Notes: a model not told the origin generated them from the sequence alone. Positions 1-8,644 are shown, counted from the first letter of the stretch. The stretch is 64,000 nucleotides of DNA from Streptomyces yatensis (GCF_018069625.1 NZ_CP072941.1:7874001-7938000); one strand, 5' to 3'. Made by a program: numbers and translations.

Positions 1-38
1 CAGGGGGGACCCTGTGGGAGAGTAGGACGCCGCCGAAC
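1..38 (+). rRNA. rrf: 5S ribosomal RNA, 3' end only
   Basis: The first 38 bases match the 3' part of actinomycete 5S rRNA, including the conserved GAGAGTAGGACGCCGCCGAAC stretch that pairs with the 5' end of the molecule. The rest of the gene, and presumably the 23S and 16S genes, lies upstream of the window. The match is by recognition of the conserved sequence. The strong terminator immediately downstream supports this being the end of an rrn operon. Confidence 0.9.
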
Positions 39-46
39 AATCTTTG

Positions 47-99
47 AAGGACCCTTGGTCCCAGCGTGCATGCTGGGACCAAGGGTCCTTTTTGTTTTT
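47..99 (+). terminator. rrn operon intrinsic terminator
   Basis: A perfect 19-bp inverted repeat (47-65 with 72-90) with a 6-nt loop is followed by a T-rich run (88-99). This is a textbook rho-independent terminator, which is rare in such a GC-rich genome and typical of the end of a ribosomal RNA operon. Confidence 0.95.
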
Positions 100-167
100 G
101 CTGGGCCCGCATCGGTGTGACCGGTGCGGGAGAATGGCTGCAGTACATGAAGACAGGAGTCACGCCG

Positions 168-2369
168 ATGTCCACCAACTCTCCCGACGACCGGTCGGGC
201 CGCGAGCCGCGGCGCCGGGACGCCGGCGACCGGCGGGACGTCCGCGGTTCGGGACCGCGCCGCGATGGCGATCGTGGTGGTTTCCGGCGTGATGACCGCC
301 GTGACGAGCGGCGTGATGACCGGCCGCGCGGGCCGCGCCGCGATGATGACCGTGGTGGCTTCCGCCGCGACGACCGTCGCGATGACCGCCGGGACGACCG
401 CAGGGATGACCGCCGAGGCGATCGTCGCGACGATCGCCGGGATGATCGCAGGGACGACCGGCCGCGGGGGCCGCGTCGGGACGATGACCGCGGAGGCCGC
501 CCCGGTGGCTATGTGCGCCGCGACGACCGGGGCGCGGGCGGCCGTCCCACCGGACGCTACGAGCGTCGGGACGATCGGCGCGACGACCGCCGGGACGAGC
601 GCCCGGGCGGGCCGCGCAGGGACGACGACCGCGGCGGGTTCCGTCGGGACGACCGTGGTGGCTTCCGTCAGGGGCAGGGCGGTTTCCGCCGGGACCGTGA
701 CGATCGGCCGGGCTTCCGCCGGGACGACGACCGCGGTGGCTACCGGCGTGATGACCGCCGTGACGACCGTCGCGACGACCGGCCGGGCGGCCCGCGTCGG
801 GATGACGACCGTGGTGGCTTCCGCCGCGATGACCGCGACCGTGGCGGCCGGAGCGGCGGCTATGAGCGCCGGGACGACCGGCCTTCGCACCGGCGTGACG
901 ACGACCGTGGCGGGTTCCGCCGTGACGATCGCCGGGATGAGCGCCGTGACGACCGGCGGGACGAGCGGCCCTCGTACCGCCGTGACGACGACCGCGGCGG
1001 GTTCCGTGGTGGAGACCGTCGTACGGACGATCGTGGTGGGTTCCGCCGGGATGACCGTCGCGACGAGCGGCCCAGCGGGCCGCGCCGCGACGACGATCGT
1101 GGTGGGTTCCGTCGTGACGATCGTCGGGACGACCGGCGTGATGATCGGCCGCGTGGGCCGCGGCGCGATGACCGGGACGGTGGCTTCCGGGGTGGTCGGG
1201 ACGACCGCGGGCCGCGTCGTCCGTACGGTCAGGGCGGGGGCCGTGACGACCGTCGCTCCGGCGGCGGTGGTTTCAAGCGCCGTGACGACCGCGGCGGGGG
1301 CTACGGCCGCCGTGACGACCGCACGGGCGGCTACGGGCGCCGCGATGAGCGTGGCAGGGACCGCGACCGCGAGCCGATCAAGCGGCTGCCGATCCCCGAC
1401 GACGTCACCGGCGAGGAGATCGACAAGAGCGTGCGGCAGGAGCTGATGAGCCTGCCGAAGACCCTCGCCGAGGACGTCGCCAGGAACCTGGTCATGGTCG
1501 CCAAGTTGCTGGACGACGAGCCCGAGCAGGCGTACCAGTACGCGCGCGTCGCCCTGCGGCTCGCCTCCCGGGTCGCCGCCGTGCGCGAGGCCGCGGGCTT
1601 CGCCTCGTACGCCGTCGGGAAGTACTCCGAGGCGCTCGCGGAGTTCCGCGCGGCGCGCCGGATGACCGGCAACTCCGACCTGTGGCCGGTGATGGCCGAC
1701 TGTGAGCGCGGCATGGGCCGTCCCGAGCGGGCGCTGGCCATGGCCGGTGAGCCGGAGGTGCAGAAGCTGGACCGGGCCGGTCAGGTCGAGATGCGGATGG
1801 TGGCCGCCGGTGCCCGGCGGGATATGGGCCAGGCCGACGCTGCCGTGGTCACCCTGCAGAGCCCGGAGTTGGCCTCGCATTCCATCCAGCCGTGGACCGC
1901 CCGGCTGCGTTATGCGTATGCCGACGCGCTGCTGGCGGTCGGGCGTGAGGACGAGGCCCGCGAGTGGTTCGCCAAGGCGCTCGAGGCGGATCAGGGCGGG
2001 ACCACGGACGCGTCGGACCGGCTCGCCGAGCTGGACGGCGTCGAGTTCGTGGACGCCCTCGACCCCGAGCAGGAGGCGGACGACGCCCTCAAGCCGGTTG
2101 CGGAGTCCACGGTCGAGGAGCCCAAGGCCGACGTGCCCGCGGTCGAAGAGGTCGAAGAGGCCGAGGCTGACGAGGAGCCCGAGGACGCCGAGGACGAGCC
2201 CGTCGAGCCCGAGGACGCCGCGGACGAGGACGCCGAGCCCGAACTCGTCGAGGACGAGGTCCAGGACGACGACGTCGTCGAAGACCCGGCCGAGGACGCC
2301 GCGTCGACGGCGGAGGCGAAGTCGGAGGACCGGGCCGGGCTGCCCGAGAAGGACGGCGACGACAGCTGA
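168..2369 (+). CDS. Arg/Asp/Gly-repeat protein with TPR-like domain and acidic tail
   Basis: The product is 733 aa. ATG 168 is preceded by GGAG at 156-159 with 8 nt spacing; an upstream ATG at 147 lacks this. Residues about 8-400 are an almost uninterrupted mixed-charge repeat of RRDDR, RGGFRRDD and RRDER units. Residues about 402-627 form a helical region with TPR-like repeats. Residues 628-733 are a tail dominated by Glu and Asp. No catalytic motif, signal peptide or membrane segment is visible. RGG and RD-type repeats are known in RNA-binding and condensate-forming proteins elsewhere, so RNA or ribosome association is a guess, encouraged only by the position next to an rRNA operon. The C-terminal part resembles conserved Streptomyces TPR proteins of unknown function. 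The gene is monocistronic and convergent with the next one. Confidence 0.85.
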   Translation: MSTNSPDDRSGREPRRRDAGDRRDVRGSGPRRDGDRGGFRRDDRRDERRDDRPRGPRRDDDRGGFRRDDRRDDRRDDRRDDRRGDRRDDRRDDRRDDRPRGPRRDDDRGGRPGGYVRRDDRGAGGRPTGRYERRDDRRDDRRDERPGGPRRDDDRGGFRRDDRGGFRQGQGGFRRDRDDRPGFRRDDDRGGYRRDDRRDDRRDDRPGGPRRDDDRGGFRRDDRDRGGRSGGYERRDDRPSHRRDDDRGGFRRDDRRDERRDDRRDERPSYRRDDDRGGFRGGDRRTDDRGGFRRDDRRDERPSGPRRDDDRGGFRRDDRRDDRRDDRPRGPRRDDRDGGFRGGRDDRGPRRPYGQGGGRDDRRSGGGGFKRRDDRGGGYGRRDDRTGGYGRRDERGRDRDREPIKRLPIPDDVTGEEIDKSVRQELMSLPKTLAEDVARNLVMVAKLLDDEPEQAYQYARVALRLASRVAAVREAAGFASYAVGKYSEALAEFRAARRMTGNSDLWPVMADCERGMGRPERALAMAGEPEVQKLDRAGQVEMRMVAAGARRDMGQADAAVVTLQSPELASHSIQPWTARLRYAYADALLAVGREDEAREWFAKALEADQGGTTDASDRLAELDGVEFVDALDPEQEADDALKPVAESTVEEPKADVPAVEEVEEAEADEEPEDAEDEPVEPEDAADEDAEPELVEDEVQDDDVVEDPAEDAASTAEAKSEDRAGLPEKDGDDS

Positions 2370-2375
2370 AGCCAT

Positions 2376-2414
2376 GAGTGGGGCGGGATCCCGGTTCGGG
2401 GTTCCGCCCCACTC
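2376..2414. terminator. bidirectional hairpin terminator
   Basis: An 11-bp inverted repeat, GAGTGGGGCGG at 2376-2386 and its complement at 2404-2414, lies exactly between two convergent genes. There is no T tract, as usual for Streptomyces hairpin terminators. Confidence 0.7.
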
Positions 2415-2441
2415 GTATGTCCGCGGCCGAAGCGCAGGGGC

Positions 2442-3854
2442 TCAGCCCAGCGTCAGGCTCCGCAGCACCAGCCCCGTCGCCGGCTTCGGCCCGAAGGACG
2501 TCGACTTGTGCGGCATCGCGATGCCCTGCCGCGCCAGCTCGTGCACGACGTCCTCGACCACCGCATGCATCAGCACCGCCGTACCGCCCAGCCGCTCCGC
2601 CTGTTCGACGGCTGCCGCCGAGTCGTGGATGTAGCCGATGTGCTCGGGGGTGTCCGGGACGTTCCACAGATGGTCCAGCAGGGCGTGGTGGAGCACCGTC
2701 GCGTCCAGCGTCCGCCATGCCTCGGGTCGTCCCTCGGGGACCGTACGGGCCAGCAGTTCCGGATCCGGCCGGTCCAGGAGGTGGAAGCGGCCGCCCCCGG
2801 CCAGCAGGAAGGCGTTCGGCGCGCCGGGCTCGGCGCGGGCCGCCTCGGTCGCCTCGGCGAGCGTCTCCAGGACGCGCGGGAGCGGGCCGTCGATCGTCCG
2901 TATCCGGAAGGCGCGCCGCGCCGCCGTAAGGGCATCCTCCGGTGACAGTTGGCGGAGCAGCCGGTGGATGGCCCGGACACGGAGGGGATAGCGGGCGGTG
3001 TCGACGAGCAGGACGAGCCCGAAGTCCCAGGGGCCGGGCTCGCTGCGCTCCTCGCGCAGCCGCAGATAGGTGGCCCAGCGGTGGTGGCCGTCGGCGATGA
3101 GGGCCTGGTGGTGGCGGAGGTCGGCGGCGACCGCCACGAGGTCGGCGGGGTCCGTGACCCGCCACAGATGGTGGTCGACGCCGTCCTCGGTGGTCGTGGA
3201 GAGCAACGGCTCGCCCTGGATGGCGCTTTCGATGACCCGCGCGGCCCCGCCCGTGCCCACCCCGCCCGTGCCGACCCCGCCCGTGCCCGCCCCGTCCGTG
3301 CCCGACCCGCCCGTGCCCGGCTCGCCGGTCCCCGGCCCCGCGGCCCCGTTCTCCGAAGTCCCGTTCCCGTGCCCGTTGCCGCGATAGGCGAGCAGCAGCG
3401 GCTCCAGATGGGCGGCGGTGGCGCGCATCAGATCGGCTCGATCCTCGACGACATGCGGCATGACCTCCTCGTGGGGGAGGACGATGCCCTCCTCACGGGG
3501 GCTCAGCCGCAGTGCGCCGATCAGCCCGCGCTGGAGGGTGGGGCCGTCGCGCTGTTCGTAGACGTAGAGCGCGGGTTCGGGGTCCGGCGCGAGCACGCCG
3601 TCCGCCTGCCAGCGGCGCAGCGTCTCGGCGGCCTGACGGTGGCGGGCCTCCGGGGAGTCGGCCTGCGGCAGGATCAGCCGGACGATGTTGTAGGGGTCCG
3701 CCGTCTCCAGCTCGCGCAGGCCATCGGGCCGTACGACCACGTCGTAGGGGGGTGAGGTGACGGCGGCGAGACTGCCGACCCGCTCCGCGACATAGCGCAG
3801 CCCCCGAAAAGGGGTGAGCTGCAGACCTTGTCCGCCAGGCCCTGGAATGCTCAT
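2442..3854 (-). CDS. DUF1015 family protein
   Basis: The product is 470 aa, typical of DUF1015, a widespread family without an assigned reaction. The N-terminal half carries the family SPPYDVV motif near residue 35 and the central ADGHHRWATY motif. A GTG-rich insert (EPGTGG, GAGTGG, GVGTGG) near residues 180-205 comes from five tandem 15-bp units and is probably a strain-specific loop expansion. There is no signal peptide or membrane segment, so the protein is cytosolic. The start ATG at 3854 gives the MSIPGPGGQGLQLTPFRGL N-terminus expected for the family. It is divergent from the HAD phosphatase gene with a 76-bp gap that must hold both promoters. The family is confident; the function is unknown. 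Confidence 0.9.
   Translation of the reverse strand: MSIPGPGGQGLQLTPFRGLRYVAERVGSLAAVTSPPYDVVVRPDGLRELETADPYNIVRLILPQADSPEARHRQAAETLRRWQADGVLAPDPEPALYVYEQRDGPTLQRGLIGALRLSPREEGIVLPHEEVMPHVVEDRADLMRATAAHLEPLLLAYRGNGHGNGTSENGAAGPGTGEPGTGGSGTDGAGTGGVGTGGVGTGGAARVIESAIQGEPLLSTTTEDGVDHHLWRVTDPADLVAVAADLRHHQALIADGHHRWATYLRLREERSEPGPWDFGLVLLVDTARYPLRVRAIHRLLRQLSPEDALTAARRAFRIRTIDGPLPRVLETLAEATEAARAEPGAPNAFLLAGGGRFHLLDRPDPELLARTVPEGRPEAWRTLDATVLHHALLDHLWNVPDTPEHIGYIHDSAAAVEQAERLGGTAVLMHAVVEDVVHELARQGIAMPHKSTSFGPKPATGLVLRSLTLG
3246..3320. repeat. 15-bp tandem repeat inside DUF1015 gene
   Basis: Five direct copies of a 15-bp unit close to CCCGCCCGTGCCCAC lie in frame within the minus-strand coding sequence. 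They encode a GTGG-type pentapeptide repeat that interrupts the conserved domain. Replication slippage is the simplest origin. Confidence 0.85.
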
Positions 3855-3930
3855 CAGTGAATGTTATGCCCCGCGCGGCGATACGCGATGATCGGGGGAG
3901 AAGCGCACAGATCAGCGAGGAGTTGCCCCC

Positions 3931-4968
3931 ATGAACCAGCCCGTCCGCACCCGGCCCGAGTCCAGCCGGCAGTCGCTGAACGAGGCGTACGACACGGCCC
4001 TGCTGGACCTCGACGGGGTGGTGTACGCGGGCGGCGAGGCCATTGACCATGCCGTGGAGTCGCTGGTCACCGCGCGGGACGCCGGGATGCGGCTGGCGTA
4101 TGTGACCAACAACGCGCTGCGGACGCCGGAGGCGGTGGCCGAGCATCTGACGCGGCTCGGGATGCCCGCCGCCCCCGACGATGTGATCACCTCCGCGCAG
4201 GCGGTCGCCCGGCTGATCTCCGAGCAGCTGCCCAAGGGGGCGCGGGTCTTGGTGATCGGCGGGGAGGGGCTGCGGGTGGCGCTGCGCGAGCGCGGGCTGA
4301 CGCCGGTGGACTCGGCGGACGACGACCCGGCGGCGGTGGCGCAGGGGTACGGGGGGCCGGACATGCCGTGGGCGCGGCTGGCGGAGGCGGGGTACGCGGT
4401 GGCGCGCGGGGTGCCGTGGTTCGCCTCCAACCTGGATCTGACGATTCCCAGCGGGCGGGGCATCGCCCCGGGCAACGGCGCGGCGGTGGAGGTCGTGCGC
4501 ATCGTCACGGGCAAGACCCCGCAGGCCGCGGGGAAGCCGCTGCCGCCGATGCACCGGGAGACGGTGCTGCGGACCGGCGCCCAGCGGCCGCTGGTGGTCG
4601 GGGACCGGCTGGACACCGATATCGAGGGCGCGTACACGGGCGGGGTGGACTCGCTGCTGGTGCTGACCGGGGTGACCACGCCCGCGCAGCTGCTGGCCGC
4701 CGAGCCCGGGCACCGGCCGGCGTATGTGGACCGCGACCTGCGGGGGCTGCTCACCCCGCAGCCGGAGGTGGCGCACGACGAGGCGTCCGGCGGTTTCCGG
4801 TGCGGGGGTTGGACCGCGCGGGTCGCCCAGCGCGAGCTGGTGCTGGAGGGCGAGGGCAGGGAGCCGCTGGACGGGCTGCGGGCGCTGTGCGCGGCGGCGT
4901 GGTCCGCGGCGGGCGACGGTGTGAGCGAGGCGGATGCGGGGAAGGCGCTGGCGCGGCTGGGGTTGTGA
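3931..4968 (+). CDS. HAD superfamily phosphatase, subfamily IIA (NagD-like)
   Basis: The product is 345 aa. HAD motif I is DLDGVVYAG with the nucleophile Asp26 and acid/base Asp28. The cap region and a conserved Lys (GKPLPP) follow, and motif IV is VVGDRLDTDIEGA. This architecture is that of NagD/phosphoglycolate phosphatase-like enzymes, which hydrolyse small phosphate monoesters in the cytosol with magnesium; the substrate cannot be read from sequence. The C-terminal 70 residues are a poorly conserved extension seen in Streptomyces members. Start ATG 3931 follows a GAGGAG-like sequence about 8-10 nt upstream. It is followed by the iron-regulated transporter operon, which has its own promoter. 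Confidence 0.9.
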   Translation: MNQPVRTRPESSRQSLNEAYDTALLDLDGVVYAGGEAIDHAVESLVTARDAGMRLAYVTNNALRTPEAVAEHLTRLGMPAAPDDVITSAQAVARLISEQLPKGARVLVIGGEGLRVALRERGLTPVDSADDDPAAVAQGYGGPDMPWARLAEAGYAVARGVPWFASNLDLTIPSGRGIAPGNGAAVEVVRIVTGKTPQAAGKPLPPMHRETVLRTGAQRPLVVGDRLDTDIEGAYTGGVDSLLVLTGVTTPAQLLAAEPGHRPAYVDRDLRGLLTPQPEVAHDEASGGFRCGGWTARVAQRELVLEGEGREPLDGLRALCAAAWSAAGDGVSEADAGKALARLGL

Positions 4969-5015
4969 GCCAGGCTCCCGCTCCGGGGAACCCGCGCGCA
5001 TACGACCAGCGGGAC

Positions 5016-5034
5016 TTAGGTTAACCTAACCTGA
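5016..5034. promoter_or_regulatory. iron box (DmdR/IdeR operator)
   Basis: TTAGGTTAACCTAACCTGA matches the actinomycete DtxR-family iron box TTAGGTTAGGCTNACCTAA at nearly all conserved positions and contains an inverted repeat. It lies 36 bp before the first permease start, where bound DmdR1/IdeR would block transcription. It predicts derepression of the following three-gene transporter operon under iron limitation. Confidence 0.9.
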
Positions 5035-5069
5035 GTCCTGATCGGCCGTGCTGTGAGGTGGAGTTCCGC

Positions 5070-6119
5070 GTGACCGTGGTCAGTCCGGCGAAGGCCGGGA
5101 CCGAGACAGCGAGCGCGCCGCCCCGGCGGCGCTCCGCGCGCCGCGCGACCGGCCTGGTCGCCTCCGTGGGCGTGCTGCTGGCGATCGCCGCGGCGTCCAT
5201 CGCGATCGGCGCCAAACCGATTCCGCTGGACCAGGTGTGGCACGGGCTCTTCCACTACACCGGCAGCGACACCGATGTGGTGATCCGGGACGTACGGCTG
5301 CCGCGCACCATCCTCGGGCTGCTCGTCGGCGTCGGCCTCGGCCTCGCGGGCGCGGTCATCCAGGCCCTCACCCGCAACCCGCTCGCCGACCCCGGGCTGC
5401 TGGGGCTGAACGCGGGCGCGTCCGCCGCCGTCGTCTCGGCCATCAGCTTTCTCGGCGTCACCTCCCTGACCGGCTATGTGTGGTTCGCGTTCCTCGGCAC
5501 CGCCGTCGTCTCCGTGCTGGTGTACGCGCTCGGCGGCAGCCGGAGCGCCACCCCGGTGCGGCTCGCGCTCGCCGGTACGGCGGTGTACGCGGCGCTCTAC
5601 GGCTACATCAACGCCGTTCAGCTGCTGGACAGCGCGGCGCTCGACAAGATGCGCTTCTGGACGGTCGGTTCGCTCGCCTCCGCCAATATGACCGTGGTCC
5701 GGCAGGTGACCCCGTTCCTCCTGGTCGGCGTGGTGCTCGCGCTCGCGCTCGGCCGTTCGCTCAACGCCGTGGCGCTCGGCGACGACACGGCCCGCGCGCT
5801 CGGCACCAACCTCAACCGCACCCGGGCACTCTCGATGGCCGCCGTCACCCTGCTGTGCGGGGCCGCGACCGCCGCCTGCGGGCCGATCGCGTTCGTCGGG
5901 CTGATCGTGCCGCATCTGGTCCGCGCGATCACCGGGCCCGATATGCGCTGGATCCTGCCGTACGCCGCCGTGCTCTCGCCGGTGCTCCTGCTGGGCTCCG
6001 ATGTGCTGGGGCGGCTGGTCACCCGGCCCGCCGAACTGCAGGTCGGCATCGTCACCACGTTCATCGGCGGGCCCCTGTTCATCTACCTCGTACGCCGCCG
6101 AAGGATGGCCCAACTGTGA
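5070..6119 (+). CDS. iron-siderophore ABC transporter permease (FecCD family)
   Basis: The product is 349 aa with about nine to ten hydrophobic membrane segments. It has the FecCD hallmarks VRLPRTILGLLVGVGLGLAG, the NPLADPGLLGLNAGA loop and GPIAFVGLIVPHLVR, so it is an inner-membrane channel subunit for ferric siderophore import. GTG 5070 is preferred because GAGGTGGAG at 5055-5063 sits 6 nt upstream; the in-frame GTG at 5058 lies inside that ribosome site. It is the first gene of an iron-box-controlled operon and overlaps the second permease by 4 nt. Confidence 0.93.
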   Translation: MTVVSPAKAGTETASAPPRRRSARRATGLVASVGVLLAIAAASIAIGAKPIPLDQVWHGLFHYTGSDTDVVIRDVRLPRTILGLLVGVGLGLAGAVIQALTRNPLADPGLLGLNAGASAAVVSAISFLGVTSLTGYVWFAFLGTAVVSVLVYALGGSRSATPVRLALAGTAVYAALYGYINAVQLLDSAALDKMRFWTVGSLASANMTVVRQVTPFLLVGVVLALALGRSLNAVALGDDTARALGTNLNRTRALSMAAVTLLCGAATAACGPIAFVGLIVPHLVRAITGPDMRWILPYAAVLSPVLLLGSDVLGRLVTRPAELQVGIVTTFIGGPLFIYLVRRRRMAQL

Positions 6120-7180
6120 ACGCGAGCAAGCGCATCAGCAAGCGCGGGACGCGCGGGGTCACGCTGCGCACCGCCGGCCTCTCGCTGCGCCTGGACGTCC
6201 GCGGCGCGGTGGTGGGGCTGCTGCTGCTCGTCGTGGCGCTGGCGATGAGCGTGGTCCTGATCGGCACCGGCGACTTCCCCCTCGCCCCCGCAGATGTCCT
6301 GCGCACCCTGGCCGGAAACGGCACCGTGGCCCAGGACTTCATCGTCAACGAACTGCGGCTGCCCCGGATCCTGGTGGGGCTGCTGGTCGGGGCGGCCCTC
6401 GGGATGGCCGGGGCGATCTTCCAGTCCATCTCCCGCAATCCGCTGGGCAGTCCGGATGTGATCGGCCTCGGCCAGGGCTCGGCGGCCGGGGCGCTCACCG
6501 TGATCGTCCTCCTCCAGGGCGATCCGACCGAGGTCGCCATCGGCGCGCTCGGCGGCGGCCTGCTGACCGGGCTCGCGGTCTACACGCTGGCCTGGCGGCG
6601 GGGCGTGCACGGGTACCGGCTGGTGCTGGTGGGCATCGGCACGTCCGCGATGCTGACCGCCGTCAACGGCTATCTGCTCACCCGGGCCGATCTGCCGGAC
6701 GCGACCCGCGCGGTGGTGTGGATCGCCGGATCGCTCAACGGACGGGACTGGGCCCAGGTGTGGCCGCTGGCGTGCGTCTGCGCGGTACTGCTGCCCGGGG
6801 TCCTCGGGCAGGCGCGGAACCTGCGGATGCTGGAGATGGGCGACGACAGCGCGTACGCCCTCGGGGTGCGGGTCGAGCGGACCCGGCTGGTGCTCATGTT
6901 CGCGGCCGTCGTGCTCACCGCCGCCGCCACGGCCGCCGCCGGGCCCGTGGCCTTCGTGGCGCTCGTCGCCCCGCAGCTCGCCCGCAGGCTCACCCGCTCG
7001 TCCGGCCCCGACCTGCTCCCCGCGGCCTGGATGGGCGCCGCCCTGCTGGTCACCGCCGACTGGGCGGCCCAGCGGGCCTTCGGTGCCGACCAGCTTCCGG
7101 TCGGGGTGCTGACGGGGATGCTGGGCGGGGCGTATCTGCTGTGGCTGCTGGTGACTGAGCGCAGGGCGGGTCGGATATGA
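6116..7180 (+). CDS. iron-siderophore ABC transporter permease (FecCD family), second subunit
   Basis: The product is 354 aa, translated from GTG 6116 in a GTGA overlap with the stop of the first permease. It has the same family signature (ELRLPRILVGLLVGAALGMAG, NPLGSPDVIGLGQG, GPVAFVALVAPQLARRL) and about nine or ten membrane segments. With the preceding gene it forms a heterodimeric FecC/FecD-like channel. The N-terminus is short and basic before the first membrane segment. The overlap implies translational coupling and equal stoichiometry. No substrate-binding protein gene follows, so the binding lipoprotein must be encoded elsewhere. Confidence 0.93.
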   Translation: MNASKRISKRGTRGVTLRTAGLSLRLDVRGAVVGLLLLVVALAMSVVLIGTGDFPLAPADVLRTLAGNGTVAQDFIVNELRLPRILVGLLVGAALGMAGAIFQSISRNPLGSPDVIGLGQGSAAGALTVIVLLQGDPTEVAIGALGGGLLTGLAVYTLAWRRGVHGYRLVLVGIGTSAMLTAVNGYLLTRADLPDATRAVVWIAGSLNGRDWAQVWPLACVCAVLLPGVLGQARNLRMLEMGDDSAYALGVRVERTRLVLMFAAVVLTAAATAAAGPVAFVALVAPQLARRLTRSSGPDLLPAAWMGAALLVTADWAAQRAFGADQLPVGVLTGMLGGAYLLWLLVTERRAGRI

Positions 7181-7229
7181 GGGCGCTGGGTGGATACGGC
7201 GCTGGGCCAGGTATGACGCTGGGGCGGAT

Positions 7230-8177
7230 ATGACGACTGTGGGCACGACCCGGACGGAAGGCGACATGGACAAGGACACCCGGCAGACCGTGGCCGACGG
7301 CGGCAGCGGGAGTGGCAGCGGGCGCGGCAGCGGGAGTGACACCGCTCAGGGGCGGCAGCGGCTCATGGCGGAGGGGCTGACCCTCGCCTACGACCGGCGC
7401 ACCGTCGCCGAGGAGCTGTCCGTGACCATCCCCGACCACTCCTTCACGGTGATCGTCGGGCCGAACGCCTGCGGCAAGTCCACCCTGCTGCGCGCCCTGT
7501 CCCGGATGCTCAAGCCGGTGGCCGGATCGGTACTGCTGGACGGGCAGGCGATCGGCGCGATGCCCGCCAAGAAGGTCGCCCGCACGCTTGGGCTGCTGCC
7601 CCAGTCCTCGATCGCCCCGGACGGGATCACCGTCGCCGATCTGGTCGCCCGTGGCCGCTATCCGCACCAGGGGCTGCTGCGGCAGTGGTCGGAGACGGAC
7701 GAGCGGATCGTCGACGAATCGATGGCGGCGACCGGGGTGGCGGAGCTCGCGGATCGCTATGTCGACGAATTGTCCGGCGGGCAGCGTCAGCGGGTATGGA
7801 TCGCGATGGCCATCGCCCAGCAGACCCCGCTGCTGCTCCTCGACGAGCCCACGACCTATCTCGACATCCAGCACCAGATCGACGTGCTGGACCTGTGCGC
7901 CCAGCTCCACGAGGAGCAGGGCCGCACTCTCGTCGCCGTTCTGCACGACCTGAACCACGCCGCCCGCTACGCCACCCATCTGATCGCGATGCGGGGCGGC
8001 GAGGTCGTCGCCGAGGGGGCGCCGGGGGACGTGGTCACGGCGGACCTGGTGGAGCGGGTCTTCGGGCTGCCCTGCCAGGTGATCGACGACCCCGAGACGG
8101 GGACGCCGCTGGTCATCCCGGCCTCCCGCCGGTCCCGTACGGCACGCGTGGAGGCACCGTCGCCGCTGGTGCGGTGA
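7230..8177 (+). CDS. iron-siderophore ABC transporter ATP-binding protein
   Basis: The product is 315 aa if ATG 7230 is used. ATG 7266 (MDKDTRQT) with GGAAGG 4 nt upstream is a good alternative, because the first 40 residues are a Gly/Ser-rich stretch not needed for the fold. It is a FecE/FepC-type ATPase: Walker A GPNACGKST (77-85), signature LSGGQRQR (181-188), Walker B LLLLDEP (201-207) and switch histidine 239. It powers ferric siderophore uptake together with the two permeases directly upstream and shares their iron-box promoter. The C-terminus has the extension usual in this family. Confidence 0.93.
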   Translation: MTTVGTTRTEGDMDKDTRQTVADGGSGSGSGRGSGSDTAQGRQRLMAEGLTLAYDRRTVAEELSVTIPDHSFTVIVGPNACGKSTLLRALSRMLKPVAGSVLLDGQAIGAMPAKKVARTLGLLPQSSIAPDGITVADLVARGRYPHQGLLRQWSETDERIVDESMAATGVAELADRYVDELSGGQRQRVWIAMAIAQQTPLLLLDEPTTYLDIQHQIDVLDLCAQLHEEQGRTLVAVLHDLNHAARYATHLIAMRGGEVVAEGAPGDVVTADLVERVFGLPCQVIDDPETGTPLVIPASRRSRTARVEAPSPLVR

Positions 8178-8209
8178 GCGAGTCCTGAGTGCGTAGAGCC
8201 TCGCGGCGG

Positions 8210-8237
8210 GGGCGCGGTCGGGGTGGCGTCCGCGCCC
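8210..8237. terminator. hairpin between convergent genes
   Basis: GGGCGCGG at 8210-8217 pairs perfectly with 8230-8237 around a 12-nt loop, located between the transporter operon and the convergent SCP2 gene. It is a plausible bidirectional terminator without a T tract. Confidence 0.5.
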
Positions 8238-8296
8238 GTGACCTGGGCCCGTGACCTGGGGCGCCCCGCTGGCGGCGTGGGCGGGCGATGTGGTGG

Positions 8297-8644
8297 CTAG
8301 AGCAGCTTCCGCAGCCGCAGCAGGTCGCGCAGCCCGGCCTCGAGCTTGATCCGTCCGCTGCCCCACGCCCGTGCGAAGTGCAGCTCGCCGTCGACCAGGG
8401 CCACCAGGTCGTCGCCGGTCATCGCCAGCCGGATCTGCGCGCGCTCGGCGGGCGGGCCCGGCTCGGTCGTCACATCCTCGATCCGGCTGTCCACGAGACG
8501 GCCGGCGAAGGTGGTGTCCAGGTCGGTGATCCAGCAGCTCACGGAGCGATCGAGCGCGGCAGCGCTGCGGAGGTCCCCGTTCGCGCTCGCGAGGTTCTCC
8601 GCCAGTTTGTCGAGTGCACTGCGGCACTGTTCCAAGGTCGCCAT
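8297..8644 (-). CDS. SCP2 sterol-binding domain protein
   Basis: The product is 115 aa, starting with MATLEQCRSALDKLAENL. The core resembles the SCP-2 sterol carrier fold, ending with FARAWGSGRIKLEAGLRDLLRLRKLL, a typical helix and strand of that family. It is small, soluble and without a signal peptide. SCP2-like proteins bind hydrophobic ligands, and the ligand in actinomycetes is not known. An open frame continues upstream to 8746, but ATG 8644 gives the natural domain length. It is divergent from the next gene with only about 65 bp between starts. Confidence 0.85.
   Translation of the reverse strand: MATLEQCRSALDKLAENLASANGDLRSAAALDRSVSCWITDLDTTFAGRLVDSRIEDVTTEPGPPAERAQIRLAMTGDDLVALVDGELHFARAWGSGRIKLEAGLRDLLRLRKLL

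Noticed and set aside
265..1446. 393-aa Thr/Ala/Val-rich plus-strand frame
   Set aside because: It is an alternate frame of the Arg/Asp repeat; the third frame keeps a far better ribosome site and continues into the TPR domain.
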